Of a stretch of DNA of 64,000 bases, positions 41,709-51,014 are shown piece by piece. Positions within the stretch are counted from its first letter, which is position 1. Every line of letters begins with the position of its first letter. The stretch covers positions 83,690 through 147,689 of the forward strand of contig QXWR01000007.1 in NCBI GenBank assembly GCA_009911065.1, in the 5' to 3' direction. This DNA is from Clostridiaceae bacterium. GTDB lineage: Bacteria; Bacillota; Clostridia; Lachnospirales; Lachnospiraceae. Below the pieces are notes generated by a model. That model did not search any database. It was not told where the DNA came from and saw only the letters and a list, made by a program, of their open reading frames with translations. Position numbers and translations under genes: made by a program.

Positions 41709-44700
41709 TTAATATCCAATTACACCCCGATAACCAATATTGTATTTATCCTGTCCGAGAGATACGCCGCCTCCGCCTTTCATTGGTACTGGCATTGCAA
41801 AAAAAGTGGTGGAAAGATCTGCATCCGCCTTTACTTCAATAAACGTATATGCCTTTCCAATCTGAAATCCTTCCACAGGCTTTGCTTTCGATTCCGCCAG
41901 ATTTGCCTGAATCAGATTACCCATCCGCTTTAGCATGTCCTCTTCATTTGCTACGCTTTTTACAGCAATAAACATCCATAAATACTCTTTATAATTCATG
42001 GTCAGAGCCGCTGCTCCGGCTGTCCGTCCCCTTCCTCCATCCACATTGACGCTGGACGTATCTGCAAAGGAAATGCCACAATTTACCCGAATCATCATCT
42101 GGTCCAGTGCCTCGCTGGTCCGTTTTTGGAGATCTTCATTTCCAGAATCCAACGCCTTATTAACACTTCCAGACAGCTCCAGTACCAAAGGACTTACAAA
42201 GCTGGTAAGAGATGCCTCCATCTGCTGTTCATAGCTTTTGAAACGGTCATAAACTTTTTTCGTAATTTCTCCGTTATCTAAATCTGAGTTCTGCAAGGAT
42301 TCAATCAACGGAATCAGATCTCCCCGGATATTGCTTTTTGCATAATCCAAAGCCCTCTTCTTTGCCTTTTCCATAACACTGTCCCCCTCCGCTTGAATGG
42401 CTGTATCCATCTTTTGGAGACATTCATCAATTCTCCCCTGTATATCTTCCTTTGAATCAGATACTACGTGAATCATTCCAATAATCCGTTCCTGAAGCGG
42501 ATTTAGCACTGCCGCTGATGCTGCCGCTGTCACATCCGTTATGGTAGTTTTTGTATACTCCTCAAGCTTTGTCCGAAACTGCTCTTTTGTATTCTCCGTC
42601 AGTTGATTCAGCTGGTCCGTAATATATTCTTTTGCCGCCCCAGCCGCTCGATTCACCGCATTGTGCATCGCCTCTTTGGAAATTCCGCTGGGTTTAATTA
42701 CCCAGTTGGATTTTGATTTGTAGATGGGAACACTTTTTCCATCTTTTAGCTCTTGCATATCCAACGCAGTCTCTGCCAGAGCAAAGGATAATATAATTAC
42801 ACTCTGCACCAGGGGAACCCCAAAACCAGTCCATCCTGCTATGGATGTAGCCAACGCAAGAGATACCTGACGGATTTCCGGATCTCCTGTAAAAGCATAA
42901 AGGCTATTTAACAAAAACCGGATTCCAAAAATCGTGGCCAGCGTATACTGCACATCTTTGTTTCCGTCCGGATTTCCCCATAAAATATACTCCACCTCTG
43001 CCTGATACATCAGATTGTTTTCAGAGGAAAATGGATATCCGCTCAAAGTTTCTTTGTCTGAAGGCTTTGTCATTTTCTCTACAGTATAGTAGCTGAACAT
43101 CTGAGTGGCATATTCCGATAAATACAGTTTATCTCGTCCGCTAACCAGAAGGTCTCCGATTCCTGACATAAAATCTGCCGAACCTTTTGTGTTTTCTTTG
43201 GCTGTTTTGGAAATCTTTTTGTCGTCTGCATTTTGGTCTGTTGATGTAAATTTTCCACTTCCCTCCCCAGAAGCCCCTGTTGCATCTGTTGAAAGAGATG
43301 GAAGTCCGCTGACTTTTATATCCTTCTGATCTCCTTTTTCAAGAAGCTCCTTCTTTGCCTGATTTGCTTCTTCCTTTGACTGGTTTTCCGCCTCACTTTT
43401 GGGACATATCCGTTCCAGGTATTGAAAAAATTCATCCTTTCCCGTCCAGATATTTTCCCAGTCATTTTCGTAAACAGACAAATTCATCTGAACATAAGCA
43501 CCTTTGTTTTTCCCCCCTGGATAAGCTTCCAACAGATAAATTGTACCAGAAGGAGAATTTCCATTGGCTGTAAGGTCCATTTCCATGGCTGAATTTTTAT
43601 TGGCATTTTCTTCCCAATAGGAACTGATAAAAGTAGAAAACCGCTCTCCCGGCAAGGAGGTGGTATCATTGCCAGCTGGCGTGCTTTTCATTCTGACCCT
43701 CAGCCACTCGCCATAATCCCCTCTCCCTCCACTTGTCAGCTTTTCCGTCACCGCACTGGCAGACTCAATGCCTTTTTCCAGGACCTTCCCATAGGCAATT
43801 CCCTTTTCCAGACGGGTCTTTAAAAGCTCCAGCTTCTCTGTATCCAAATCCTTTGCTTTATTATCATAGTCTGACTGCATAGATGTTTTAATATCTCCCG
43901 GAGAAAGATTCCAAATGCTGCTTTGCCATACATTCCCTTTCGATTCCAGGGTTCTTATAGATTTTTGGATGTCTTCCAGCCCATCCGTTCCATATTCTCC
44001 CAGCTGTATCAGCTTTTTCACAGAATCTTCCAGCTGTTTGGTCTCCTGAACCGCCGCTGTCATCCTTGTGTGAATATCCCGCTTCAAAGTATCTTTTGCC
44101 AAGTCCAGAATTTTAGGAAAACGGTTGATTTGGGTTTCCGCCTCCTTATAAGCATTTTCGTACTCTTCATATTCCTCTTCCAGCGCCTCTATCTCTGCTT
44201 CGATCTCCCCTTCCTCATCTTCCTCTGCCGAACTTAAAGCTTCCCCTAACCGGTCCATTTCCTCTTGAAAATACTCCTGGTAATTCTGCCATGCAGTGTA
44301 TAATTGCTGATAACCCTTGTAATCTTCCCGATAACCCAAAATCACTTGAATCGCAGACATAGTCCCATGAACATGTTGGGAAAAATCTCCCCGAAGACAG
44401 CTTTCTGCCGAATCACAAGCCACCATCATCCTGGTCATGTGACCCAGGCGGTCCACTGCCCCTGCCACATTATGATCCTGGTTTGCCAGCTGTTTCTTCC
44501 ACTCAATTTTATAGGGAAAAGGTTCTGTATTATAATTTTCACAAACCGCCTGGTAACACCAGACAGCCAAAACCGCATCCCGAATATTCCGATTAATCCG
44601 GTAACTGACTTCTTCCACAGTCTCCGGCTTTAGCGGCCCTTCCAAAAGCTTATTATAAGGTTCTATGTTCTCATAAGCCTTCTCACATGCCTTTTGGACA

Positions 44701-45332
44701 TCGGACATCGTTTCCTCATAATTAAGCTTTGCCTCCATAGTCTTCTGTTGTCGGTCCATTTCCTTAAAAACATGGAGCTTTTCCAGCATTCCATAACCAA
44801 GACTGGCTGGTCCCCGGTATTTCATATATTCCAAAATTTGATTTCGAAGCACATAGGTTTCGGAAAGCTGGGAACCAGGAACTCCTTTTGCCGAAAACGT
44901 TCCCATATTCAAATCCAGCAGCTTCCCCGCTGACTCTCCATCCCATCCAGACTGGATGGCTGTCTCAATATATTCCAACATCTCATCCACATAACCGAAA
45001 TCCGCTGTTCCAGATGCATCTCCTATAGTCTGCCGGAAATAGACTTCCAGATTTTTTGTCAGCTCTTCTTCTGTCTGGCTAATGGCAAAAAGACCATAAA
45101 TATCTTTTAGAGCCTTCTCATAATAAGTTAAGCCCGCATTTAACGCCATATCCCCTGCACTGGACATAAAAAGCTTTCCCGCCAGCACCTTACTTCCGTC
45201 AATGAGAAAGCCTTCCAGAATCACCAAAAGTAAAATAATCATGGACATAAATAAAGAAATGGAACCTTTCCACTGCTTTTTAAATCTAGGATGATTCCAA
45301 ATTTCCCGAAACCGTAAGGTAAACTTTCCCAT
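41709..45332 (-). CDS. large DUF5702-type Tad locus protein
   Basis: 1207 residues. An N-terminal membrane helix (about 24-45, GSISLFMSMIILLLVILEGF, TadG-like) is followed by SSAGDMALNAGLTYYEKALKDIYGLFA, a pattern seen in DUF5702 proteins of clostridial Tad loci. The long extracellular part contains acidic coiled-coil segments (EAEIEALEEEYEEYENAYKE) and a hydrophobic patch near residue 830 (GVPLVQSVIILSFALAETAL). The C-terminus reads MNYKEYLWMFIAVKSVANEED. Probably a TadG-like large pilus-associated protein. Function not known in detail. Confidence 0.75.
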   Translation of the reverse strand: MGKFTLRFREIWNHPRFKKQWKGSISLFMSMIILLLVILEGFLIDGSKVLAGKLFMSSAGDMALNAGLTYYEKALKDIYGLFAISQTEEELTKNLEVYFRQTIGDASGTADFGYVDEMLEYIETAIQSGWDGESAGKLLDLNMGTFSAKGVPGSQLSETYVLRNQILEYMKYRGPASLGYGMLEKLHVFKEMDRQQKTMEAKLNYEETMSDVQKACEKAYENIEPYNKLLEGPLKPETVEEVSYRINRNIRDAVLAVWCYQAVCENYNTEPFPYKIEWKKQLANQDHNVAGAVDRLGHMTRMMVACDSAESCLRGDFSQHVHGTMSAIQVILGYREDYKGYQQLYTAWQNYQEYFQEEMDRLGEALSSAEEDEEGEIEAEIEALEEEYEEYENAYKEAETQINRFPKILDLAKDTLKRDIHTRMTAAVQETKQLEDSVKKLIQLGEYGTDGLEDIQKSIRTLESKGNVWQSSIWNLSPGDIKTSMQSDYDNKAKDLDTEKLELLKTRLEKGIAYGKVLEKGIESASAVTEKLTSGGRGDYGEWLRVRMKSTPAGNDTTSLPGERFSTFISSYWEENANKNSAMEMDLTANGNSPSGTIYLLEAYPGGKNKGAYVQMNLSVYENDWENIWTGKDEFFQYLERICPKSEAENQSKEEANQAKKELLEKGDQKDIKVSGLPSLSTDATGASGEGSGKFTSTDQNADDKKISKTAKENTKGSADFMSGIGDLLVSGRDKLYLSEYATQMFSYYTVEKMTKPSDKETLSGYPFSSENNLMYQAEVEYILWGNPDGNKDVQYTLATIFGIRFLLNSLYAFTGDPEIRQVSLALATSIAGWTGFGVPLVQSVIILSFALAETALDMQELKDGKSVPIYKSKSNWVIKPSGISKEAMHNAVNRAAGAAKEYITDQLNQLTENTKEQFRTKLEEYTKTTITDVTAAASAAVLNPLQERIIGMIHVVSDSKEDIQGRIDECLQKMDTAIQAEGDSVMEKAKKRALDYAKSNIRGDLIPLIESLQNSDLDNGEITKKVYDRFKSYEQQMEASLTSFVSPLVLELSGSVNKALDSGNEDLQKRTSEALDQMMIRVNCGISFADTSSVNVDGGRGRTAGAAALTMNYKEYLWMFIAVKSVANEEDMLKRMGNLIQANLAESKAKPVEGFQIGKAYTFIEVKADADLSTTFFAMPVPMKGGGGVSLGQDKYNIGYRGVIGY

Positions 45333-45343
45333 AGTCTCCCCTT

Positions 45344-46027
45344 TTATAAAATTTTATCTTTAATATCTTCCGCCTTTTTCAAGAAAGAATCCACCTGATC
45401 TTTCACCCCAAACCGTTCCAGCAGAAAATCAATCAAATCCACCGCCAAATCCATATTACGGACCAGCTCGGTAGGATTGGCTGCACTTTGTGTAATATAG
45501 GTTTTTAAGGTCAGATCTGCAGGAACTCCTATGAATTTTAACAACTTGGGACTTTTTAACCCATAAGTGGCCTTAACGGTAATTTTTCTCGTTATGACAT
45601 AATTTTGAATTTCCACCTGAATGGTCGTATCAATTCCCGTGAGAAAAGACCGCCTGCGAAGAATGCCAGACCACTCATCTTCCAGCCGGTGCCGCTCCTC
45701 ATCATAATTAAATTTCCACTCCTGATATAAATGCTCCGCATGTCTGGAATAATAATTTTTCATATCCGGGCTAAAATCCTTTTCCCCGGAAAAATCCACT
45801 GCACTGGATGCAGCAGTGCCATCGGAAGAAAAGACCTGATACCCTGGATAAGCAATCTCCCGCCCTCCCAAAATGGCCATCTTCTGCACCTGAAAAGTCA
45901 AAATACTTTCCTGATACTTTACCATGCCAAAATAAATCATCGCAAAGACCGTAAAAATCACCAACGGGAAATAAAGTGACGCCTCCACCAAAATCACCCC
46001 ATCCTCAGATCTCCAATCTCTTCCCAT
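45344..46027 (-). CDS. TadE-like minor pilin
   Basis: 227 residues from MGRDWRSEDG, with GGAG seven bases upstream; the longer frame has no ribosome-binding site and would overlap the upstream peptide gene. SEDGVILVEASLYFPLVIFTVFAMIYF is the TadE motif with the conserved Glu, then an extracellular domain ending in a helical tail (VDSFLKKAEDIKDKI). Follows the Flp-like peptide gene and precedes the DUF5702 gene. Confidence 0.8.
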   Translation of the reverse strand: MGRDWRSEDGVILVEASLYFPLVIFTVFAMIYFGMVKYQESILTFQVQKMAILGGREIAYPGYQVFSSDGTAASSAVDFSGEKDFSPDMKNYYSRHAEHLYQEWKFNYDEERHRLEDEWSGILRRRSFLTGIDTTIQVEIQNYVITRKITVKATYGLKSPKLLKFIGVPADLTLKTYITQSAANPTELVRNMDLAVDLIDFLLERFGVKDQVDSFLKKAEDIKDKIL

Positions 46028-46121
46028 AGATATTCTCCTGTCCGTCCCTACCTGCATTCCCAACAAAAAAGAAGGACAAAAGACCAGCCAAAAAACACTG
46101 GCCTTTTGTGATGAGAAACCA

Positions 46122-46340
46122 TTAATTTGTATTAACCCAAGTGGTTGCTTTATTAAATACTGCTTCAACCAAAGATATTAATTGAGTCCTAAAAAGCGCT
46201 GCCACTGCCAGCAAAATCACAATCACCACCATAATCGCCACAATATCTGCTGCCCCTTTCTCCTCATGGAGAAGACGATCCATAAAACAATCCCACTTCC
46301 ATTTTGCTGTCATCAGCAGCTCATCCATTTTGTGTAACAT
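46122..46340 (-). CDS. Flp-pilin-like small membrane protein
   Basis: 72 residues, AGGAGG eight bases before the ATG. About 29 N-terminal residues end in EEKGAADIVAIMVVIVILLAVAALFRTQL: a Gly followed by an acidic residue at about position +4 and a continuous hydrophobic helix, close to the Flp prepilin processing pattern (Gly then Glu-Tyr) though with Asp-Ile in place of Glu-Tyr. Short C-terminal tail ends KATTWVNTN. The most likely major pilin subunit of this locus, by size and position after the TadC gene. Confidence 0.75.
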   Translation of the reverse strand: MLHKMDELLMTAKWKWDCFMDRLLHEEKGAADIVAIMVVIVILLAVAALFRTQLISLVEAVFNKATTWVNTN

Positions 46341-46394
46341 TTGTTTTCCTCCTCTGAAAAATTAATCTTAAAATTACAATATCATTTCCATCCT

Positions 46395-47264
46395 TTAAAA
46401 CCCGTTTCCAAACACTGGCACCATAATCATCATCAAAATCCCAATGAACACCAAACCCATAGGAATCAACAGCTTTGTCCCCGCTGTCTCCCCTTTCTGG
46501 CGCACCAGGTTTTTCTTTTCTTCCCACATTTCCCTTGACATCTCATCCAGAAAATACGAAAGCTCCCGGTTTCCCTTTTGCATGTTCTGAACCAATGTAG
46601 AAGTAACTTTCCGCACCGCTTTCAAAGAACATCGATCTGCAAATTCCCGAAATGCCTCCAAATCCGAGGCTCCGTTTGCCATCTGATGGGATGTTACCCG
46701 CATTTCCTGATACAAAGCCCTCTCCCCAGTCTGAGACACCTTTACCCAGGCTTCCCGCATCACCATGCCGGAATTAATCAAAAGAGCCATTTTAGACAAA
46801 ACCTGGGGTAAATCTAACATCAGCTCCTCCCGTCTCTCCTCCAGCTTGTCATTAATATCCTTTTCCAAATATCGCACCAACAGAACTGCCAGAGAAATCC
46901 CGATCAAAAGAATCTTTGGATTATCCGCCAAAACACCAAAATACATAGCCAAAGGCACAAAAGTCAAGATGTAAGAAAACGTAGCCGCCTTAATGATGTA
47001 ATAATAATACTCAGCATACTTTTTCCCCTTGATCTCTGAAATCTCTTTTATCCGCATCCTCCCCTTCCGGGTGTGAAGATCATAGTGAGTCAGGTGCATA
47101 AATCCCATGCCAATGAAAAACAATTCCGGCAACTTGTATTCTTTGGGAGATAAATTCTCAATATAGGATTGAAACATATTTTGATATTTAAAATACAACA
47201 CCATCCAAAAGACGGTCAAAGGTGTCGCCACAGCCATTGTACCCAGTTGAAACCAGTTGATCAT
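46395..47264 (-). CDS. Tad pilus inner-membrane protein, GspF family (TadC-like)
   Basis: 289 residues with about four membrane helices (AVATPLTVFWMVLYF, AATFSYILTFVPLAMYFGVL, ILLIGISLAVLLV and C-terminal LIPMGLVFIGILMMIMVPVF) and a cytoplasmic F domain carrying LDLPQVLSKMALLINSGMVMREAWVKVS. It forms the membrane platform with the TadB-like protein and TadA. A 132-base gap with a degenerate palindromic repeat separates it from the TadB-like gene. Confidence 0.88.
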   Translation of the reverse strand: MINWFQLGTMAVATPLTVFWMVLYFKYQNMFQSYIENLSPKEYKLPELFFIGMGFMHLTHYDLHTRKGRMRIKEISEIKGKKYAEYYYYIIKAATFSYILTFVPLAMYFGVLADNPKILLIGISLAVLLVRYLEKDINDKLEERREELMLDLPQVLSKMALLINSGMVMREAWVKVSQTGERALYQEMRVTSHQMANGASDLEAFREFADRCSLKAVRKVTSTLVQNMQKGNRELSYFLDEMSREMWEEKKNLVRQKGETAGTKLLIPMGLVFIGILMMIMVPVFGNGF

Positions 47265-47292
47265 GTTTTGATCTTCCTTTCCCTCGTACTAA

Positions 47293-47350
47293 AGCGTTTC
47301 TGAAAATGCGTTCTGCCAGATGTGCCTTCTGCTTTGTGGGAAATTTGGAT
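47293..47350 (+). repeat. degenerate partial copy of the palindromic repeat
   Basis: The segment from TCTGAAAAT through GCCAGATGTGCC to TTTGTGGGAAATTTGG matches the left half of the 160-bp element at 60681-60840. The right side forms a shorter imperfect hairpin. It lies in the gap between the tadB- and tadC-like genes. Confidence 0.6.
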
Positions 47351-47396
47351 GATATTTTCCCATAATCCCAATCTGGTAAGCATTAAAAATCATTTT

Positions 47397-48236
47397 CTAC
47401 AATTTAATTTGTACCATCTTATTTCCAATCCAGTAAGCTATAGCAAAAATGGCTAAAGCTGTAAATTTAACAATCAGGTTAAGGAAACTGTTGCCACTCA
47501 TGCTCTCCCCCAGTCCCCTCATACTGATCATAATCAAAAATGGCATGACCATCATAATATTCAATTCGTTTTTACTGGCAGCTACCATGGTCCGAATCTC
47601 CATCTCAATTTCAATCTTGTCATTGATCATACTTCGGGCCTCGCCTACAATCCGCTTTAAATCCCCTCCTTTTCGGTTGCACACCTCAAAAACGTTGGCA
47701 AAACTTTCCACATCTTCCAGTCCACACCGTTTCGCAAAATTTAACAACAGATCTTCAATATTATAATTGTGCTGCAATCCTGCCTGAATCATAGTCAACT
47801 CCTGGACAATATCCGCATCCTCCCCGAACAACTCGGACATCTCATTTTTTGCATCTCCAAACGCCTTTGCTGTGGTCTGTCCGGCAGAATAGGAGGCGGT
47901 CAGCGTTTCTAAAAGATCTTTAAATTCCAGCAAAAGTTTTTTTAAACGTTTTTTTCTCAGATATTCCCGAAATGGCGCTTGAATTTTCCATGCCAAAATC
48001 AGAGAAAGAATTACTGCTGCCGCCCAGCTGTCAAAAAACACATATCCGACTGCAACCCCTGTCCCAATTCCAAGAACAGCCCCAGTAAGACGGTCTCCCA
48101 CAGTCATTGTATAAATGTGATAATCATCACCGATTCCCAAAATTCCCGGAATCGGCACATATTGCTCATTTTTCCCTTTTTTCTTTTTCTTCTCCTTTTC
48201 CTCATCCTTATCTTCCGGTCTTTTTTTATGAAACAT
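47397..48236 (-). CDS. Tad pilus inner-membrane protein, GspF family (TadB-like)
   Basis: 279 residues. A Lys-rich cytoplasmic N-terminus (EDKDEEKEKKKKKGK) is followed by a helix pair (GAVLGIGTGVAVGYVFF and AAVILSLILAW), the F domain (LLLEFKDLLETLTASYSAGQ, EDADIVQELTMIQAGLQHN) and two C-terminal helices. Pairs with the TadC-like protein. Follows tadA by about 60 bases. Confidence 0.88.
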   Translation of the reverse strand: MFHKKRPEDKDEEKEKKKKKGKNEQYVPIPGILGIGDDYHIYTMTVGDRLTGAVLGIGTGVAVGYVFFDSWAAAVILSLILAWKIQAPFREYLRKKRLKKLLLEFKDLLETLTASYSAGQTTAKAFGDAKNEMSELFGEDADIVQELTMIQAGLQHNYNIEDLLLNFAKRCGLEDVESFANVFEVCNRKGGDLKRIVGEARSMINDKIEIEMEIRTMVAASKNELNIMMVMPFLIMISMRGLGESMSGNSFLNLIVKFTALAIFAIAYWIGNKMVQIKL

Positions 48237-48296
48237 TCCATCCTCCCATTTGTTTCCAATCCAAAAGTAAGCGATTCCTAACCATATTAACCACCT

Positions 48297-49538
48297 TTAA
48301 ATCGCCTCATAATATCCCATCATCTTTAACTTCCAGTCATTTTTCAGCTTGCACTTTGTCCGAACAAGCTTTCCGGAAACTTTGCTCATAGTGCTGTTTT
48401 CATCTTCTTCAAATACATACAGGGGATTTAATTCAATCTCTCCGTCTTTCAGACCGCAGACTTCCGTAATTTCCATAGTTTTTCTGGACTTGTCCCGAAG
48501 TCTTGACAAATGGACAATAATATCCAATGCAGAGGAAATTTGCTGCCGGATTGCTTCCAAAGGCAGACCGGAAGCCCCCTGAAGAACCATGGTTTCCAGA
48601 CGACTTAACATATCTTTTGTAGAGTTGGCATGGCCTGTACTTAAAGAACCGTCATGTCCAGTATTCATAGCCTGCAGCATATCCAGTGCCTCTCCGCCCC
48701 GAACCTCTCCCACTACAATCCGTTCTGGGCGCATTCGCAAAGAAGACTTAATCAAATCTCGAATGGTCACTTCTCCGCTTCCAGAAGCGTTGGAATTTCT
48801 CGTTTCCAGACAAACCAGGTTATCAATTCCCACAATCTGAAGCTCTGCCGAATCTTCTATGGTAATCACCCGCTCATCCCGAGGAATAAAATTAGAAATC
48901 GCATTTAAAAATGTGGTTTTTCCCGAACCGGTTCCTCCACAGATAAAAATATTGTATTTTGCCTTTACAAACAACTCCAAAACATCAGCCACCTCCTGAG
49001 TAATCGACTGATATTTTAAAAGTTGTTCCACTGTCATGGGGGTTTTGGAAAATTTTCGGATTGTCACAATGGCTCCTTTTAAAGAAATAGGAGGAAGGAC
49101 CACATTGACACGAGAGCCATCTGGCAGTCTGGTATCCACAATGGGATTCGCCTGATTGACCTCTCTTCCTGCCATGCCCACAATCTTCTGAATCACATCC
49201 TCCAGACGGCGTTCATCTTCAAACTCTCTGTTAAGACGCTCCAAACGGCCTTTTTTTTCAATAAAAATTTCTTTCGGACCATTGATCATAACTTCTGTAA
49301 TATTGTCATCCCGCATAATCGTGTCCAAAATTCCAAATCCACGAATTGCACTGAATACCTGTTCACAGACCGACACTCTTTGCTCCACAGACACAAAATG
49401 AAATTCACTGCACCGCTTCTGGACCAGATTTTCAATTTCTTCTTCCAGCTCCTCATCGCTCATGGAACTTAAAGGTAAATTGTCAGTTACATAGTAATGA
49501 ATTTCTTCCACCAGCTTTTCCAACTCTTCTCCGCTCAT
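48297..49538 (-). CDS. Tad/CpaF secretion ATPase
   Basis: 413 residues from MSGEELEK; the longer frame begins with TTG at 49598 and lacks a ribosome-binding site. Hexameric ATPase that drives pilus assembly. Walker A GGTGSGKTTFLNAI, Asp box ITIEDSAELQI, Walker B region RPERIVVGEVRGGEALDMLQAM and the His box STGHANST. N-terminal helical domain has GFGILDTIMRDDNITEVMINGP. Lies after tadZ and before the two GspF-type genes, the classic tadZ-A-B-C order. Confidence 0.94.
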   Translation of the reverse strand: MSGEELEKLVEEIHYYVTDNLPLSSMSDEELEEEIENLVQKRCSEFHFVSVEQRVSVCEQVFSAIRGFGILDTIMRDDNITEVMINGPKEIFIEKKGRLERLNREFEDERRLEDVIQKIVGMAGREVNQANPIVDTRLPDGSRVNVVLPPISLKGAIVTIRKFSKTPMTVEQLLKYQSITQEVADVLELFVKAKYNIFICGGTGSGKTTFLNAISNFIPRDERVITIEDSAELQIVGIDNLVCLETRNSNASGSGEVTIRDLIKSSLRMRPERIVVGEVRGGEALDMLQAMNTGHDGSLSTGHANSTKDMLSRLETMVLQGASGLPLEAIRQQISSALDIIVHLSRLRDKSRKTMEITEVCGLKDGEIELNPLYVFEEDENSTMSKVSGKLVRTKCKLKNDWKLKMMGYYEAI

Positions 49539-49584
49539 TCTCCCCTTTTCTGCCCCTTTCCCAATCCATCCAACCATTCGCCAT

Positions 49585-50649
49585 TTACAGATTTTCAAAA
49601 ATCGATGAATCTTTTATCATATATCCAATAATCTCCTGCACCAATGCATGTTTAATTGGAGGAAATTTTCCCACCACCGGAATTTTAAGTCCTAACAGTT
49701 CACTGCTGGATTTGCTGCTGCTAAACCGATTATACAACACACACATCCGGTCTGTGACAATTCGATTCTCCTGTTCTTCCATCACAAGAAGAGCCTCCAT
49801 GGTTCGCTGGAATTTGCTGTTAGCGGTCTCACTTCCGTCTTCCACCAGCACAATCCGGTCCATTCGGTCCAGAATCTCTAAACATTCTCCGGAAAGTTTA
49901 AAATTCATGTCCACTACCACAAAATCATAAGATCCGGTTTCACTAACCACATCCAAGATTTTTATCATATCCCCATGAGTTAGTTCCAGCATATACATAG
50001 CTGTATCACATGGCTCAAAATAAAACACACCACACTTATCCTGACGAACTGAACTTTCCATTTTCAGACGTACATCCGCCCGACGGCTTTTGAGCGCAAA
50101 AATCACATCCTCAAACCGATAATTTCCGGTTCCAGAAAAAAAGTCTCTGCTGCTTCCTACAGTTTCCAGATTCAAATACAACGTTCTTTTTCCGTAAGAT
50201 GCGTATTTTCTGGCCAAAGCCGCCGCAAAAGTGGAAGCTCCCGTTCCTCCGGAAAATCCGGTCACAAGAACCATCTGCCCAGATGACTTTTTTCCTCTAA
50301 AAGTCCGTTGACGTTTTCCACTTTCCGCATACAAATCCAAAATATCTTTAAATATCAGATCTGGTTTCTTATATTTGGCAATTTGCCGGATGCCATCCCC
50401 CTTTTCCTCTGATGCTGCATCACACAAGCAGGCCGTCTTTCCGTATTTTGTCAGCTCTTTTAGATCAACTCCAAACTGTTCATCCACTAAAATAATATCT
50501 GCCTTCCCATGGGTAAAATAGTCCAGCAGCATTTCTGGTCTGGAAAAAGAAACGATTTCCAGTTGATCCATATGATTTTTCTCTAAAAACAACAACAGCT
50601 GATTCAAATAGCGGCTGTCTTGTTCACCAATCACCAGCTGAATCTGCAT
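49585..50649 (-). CDS. TadZ/CpaE-like pilus localisation ATPase
   Basis: 354 residues. An atypical receiver-like N-terminal domain (IVSFSRPEMLLDYFTHGKADIILVDE) is followed by a ParA/MinD-type domain. The P-loop reads TGFSGGTGASTFAAALA: the deviant Lys of normal Walker A motifs is absent, as in many TadZ proteins. Later FVVVDMNFKLSGECLE is the Walker B-like segment. Thought to place the Tad machine at the cell pole. First tad gene, 63 bases downstream of the 56-residue ORF. Confidence 0.85.
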   Translation of the reverse strand: MQIQLVIGEQDSRYLNQLLLFLEKNHMDQLEIVSFSRPEMLLDYFTHGKADIILVDEQFGVDLKELTKYGKTACLCDAASEEKGDGIRQIAKYKKPDLIFKDILDLYAESGKRQRTFRGKKSSGQMVLVTGFSGGTGASTFAAALARKYASYGKRTLYLNLETVGSSRDFFSGTGNYRFEDVIFALKSRRADVRLKMESSVRQDKCGVFYFEPCDTAMYMLELTHGDMIKILDVVSETGSYDFVVVDMNFKLSGECLEILDRMDRIVLVEDGSETANSKFQRTMEALLVMEEQENRIVTDRMCVLYNRFSSSKSSSELLGLKIPVVGKFPPIKHALVQEIIGYMIKDSSIFENL

Positions 50650-50712
50650 CCCTTTCCCTCCTCCACCTTGTATACTTCAATTCCCGCTTCCATCGCAAAT
50701 AAATATCTCTGC

Positions 50713-50883
50713 CTAGATAAACCAGGAAGTCTGTTTCGGCGGCTTATGAGGCTCTTTCCTTGTTTGCTGTTCATGAATCCTGTGCTCTGCTTCCATACCT
50801 GCCATGAAAATCAGCACTTTTGACACACGCTCATCTGTCATCTCAACAATCTTACGAACTGCCATATCTCTGCTGTATGTCAT
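50713..50883 (-). CDS. 56-residue helical protein at the head of the Tad series
   Basis: Reads MTYSRDMAVRKIVEMTDERV, then SKVLIFMAGMEAEHRIHEQQ and a Pro/Lys tail ending QTSWFI. Mostly helical, no membrane segment. GGAAAGGAGAGG lies shortly upstream of the ATG, and a consensus promoter is at 50925-50953, divergent from the XRE gene. Not recognised. The size and place next to an XRE gene would fit a small antitoxin-like or regulatory partner, but that is inference. May be cotranscribed with tadZ. Confidence 0.7.
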   Translation of the reverse strand: MTYSRDMAVRKIVEMTDERVSKVLIFMAGMEAEHRIHEQQTRKEPHKPPKQTSWFI

Positions 50884-50924
50884 CCCTTAGCCTCTCCTTT
50901 CCTGAACCAATATTGAATAATTCA

Positions 50925-50953
50925 AGTATAAAATAACTCATTCAATAAGTCAA
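50925..50953 (-). promoter_or_regulatory. leftward promoter of the divergent pair
   Basis: Minus-strand TTGACT (50948-50953), 17-base spacer, TATACT (50925-50930). Its -35 box lies inside the left arm of the inverted repeat. It drives the 56-residue ORF and possibly the entire Tad operon; a weaker TTGCGA-18-TATACA candidate lies just before tadZ. Confidence 0.7.
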
Positions 50954-50974
50954 GACACTTTTTCTTGACTTATT
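50944..50974. promoter_or_regulatory. inverted-repeat operator between divergent promoters
   Basis: Perfect 12-base arms AATAAGTCAAGA (50944-50955) and TCTTGACTTATT (50963-50974) with a 7-base spacer. Each arm contains the -35 box of one of the two divergent promoters, so one bound dimer would shut both. The XRE protein encoded at 51015-51386 is the obvious binder. Confidence 0.75.
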
Positions 50975-50993
50975 CATTTTTTTTTGATAATGT
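50965..50993 (+). promoter_or_regulatory. rightward promoter of the XRE gene
   Basis: TTGACT (50965-50970), 17-base spacer, TAATGT (50988-50993), about 20 bases before the XRE start codon. Overlaps the right arm of the operator. Confidence 0.65.
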
Positions 50994-51014
50994 AAGCATA
51001 CAGGAGGTAATCAA

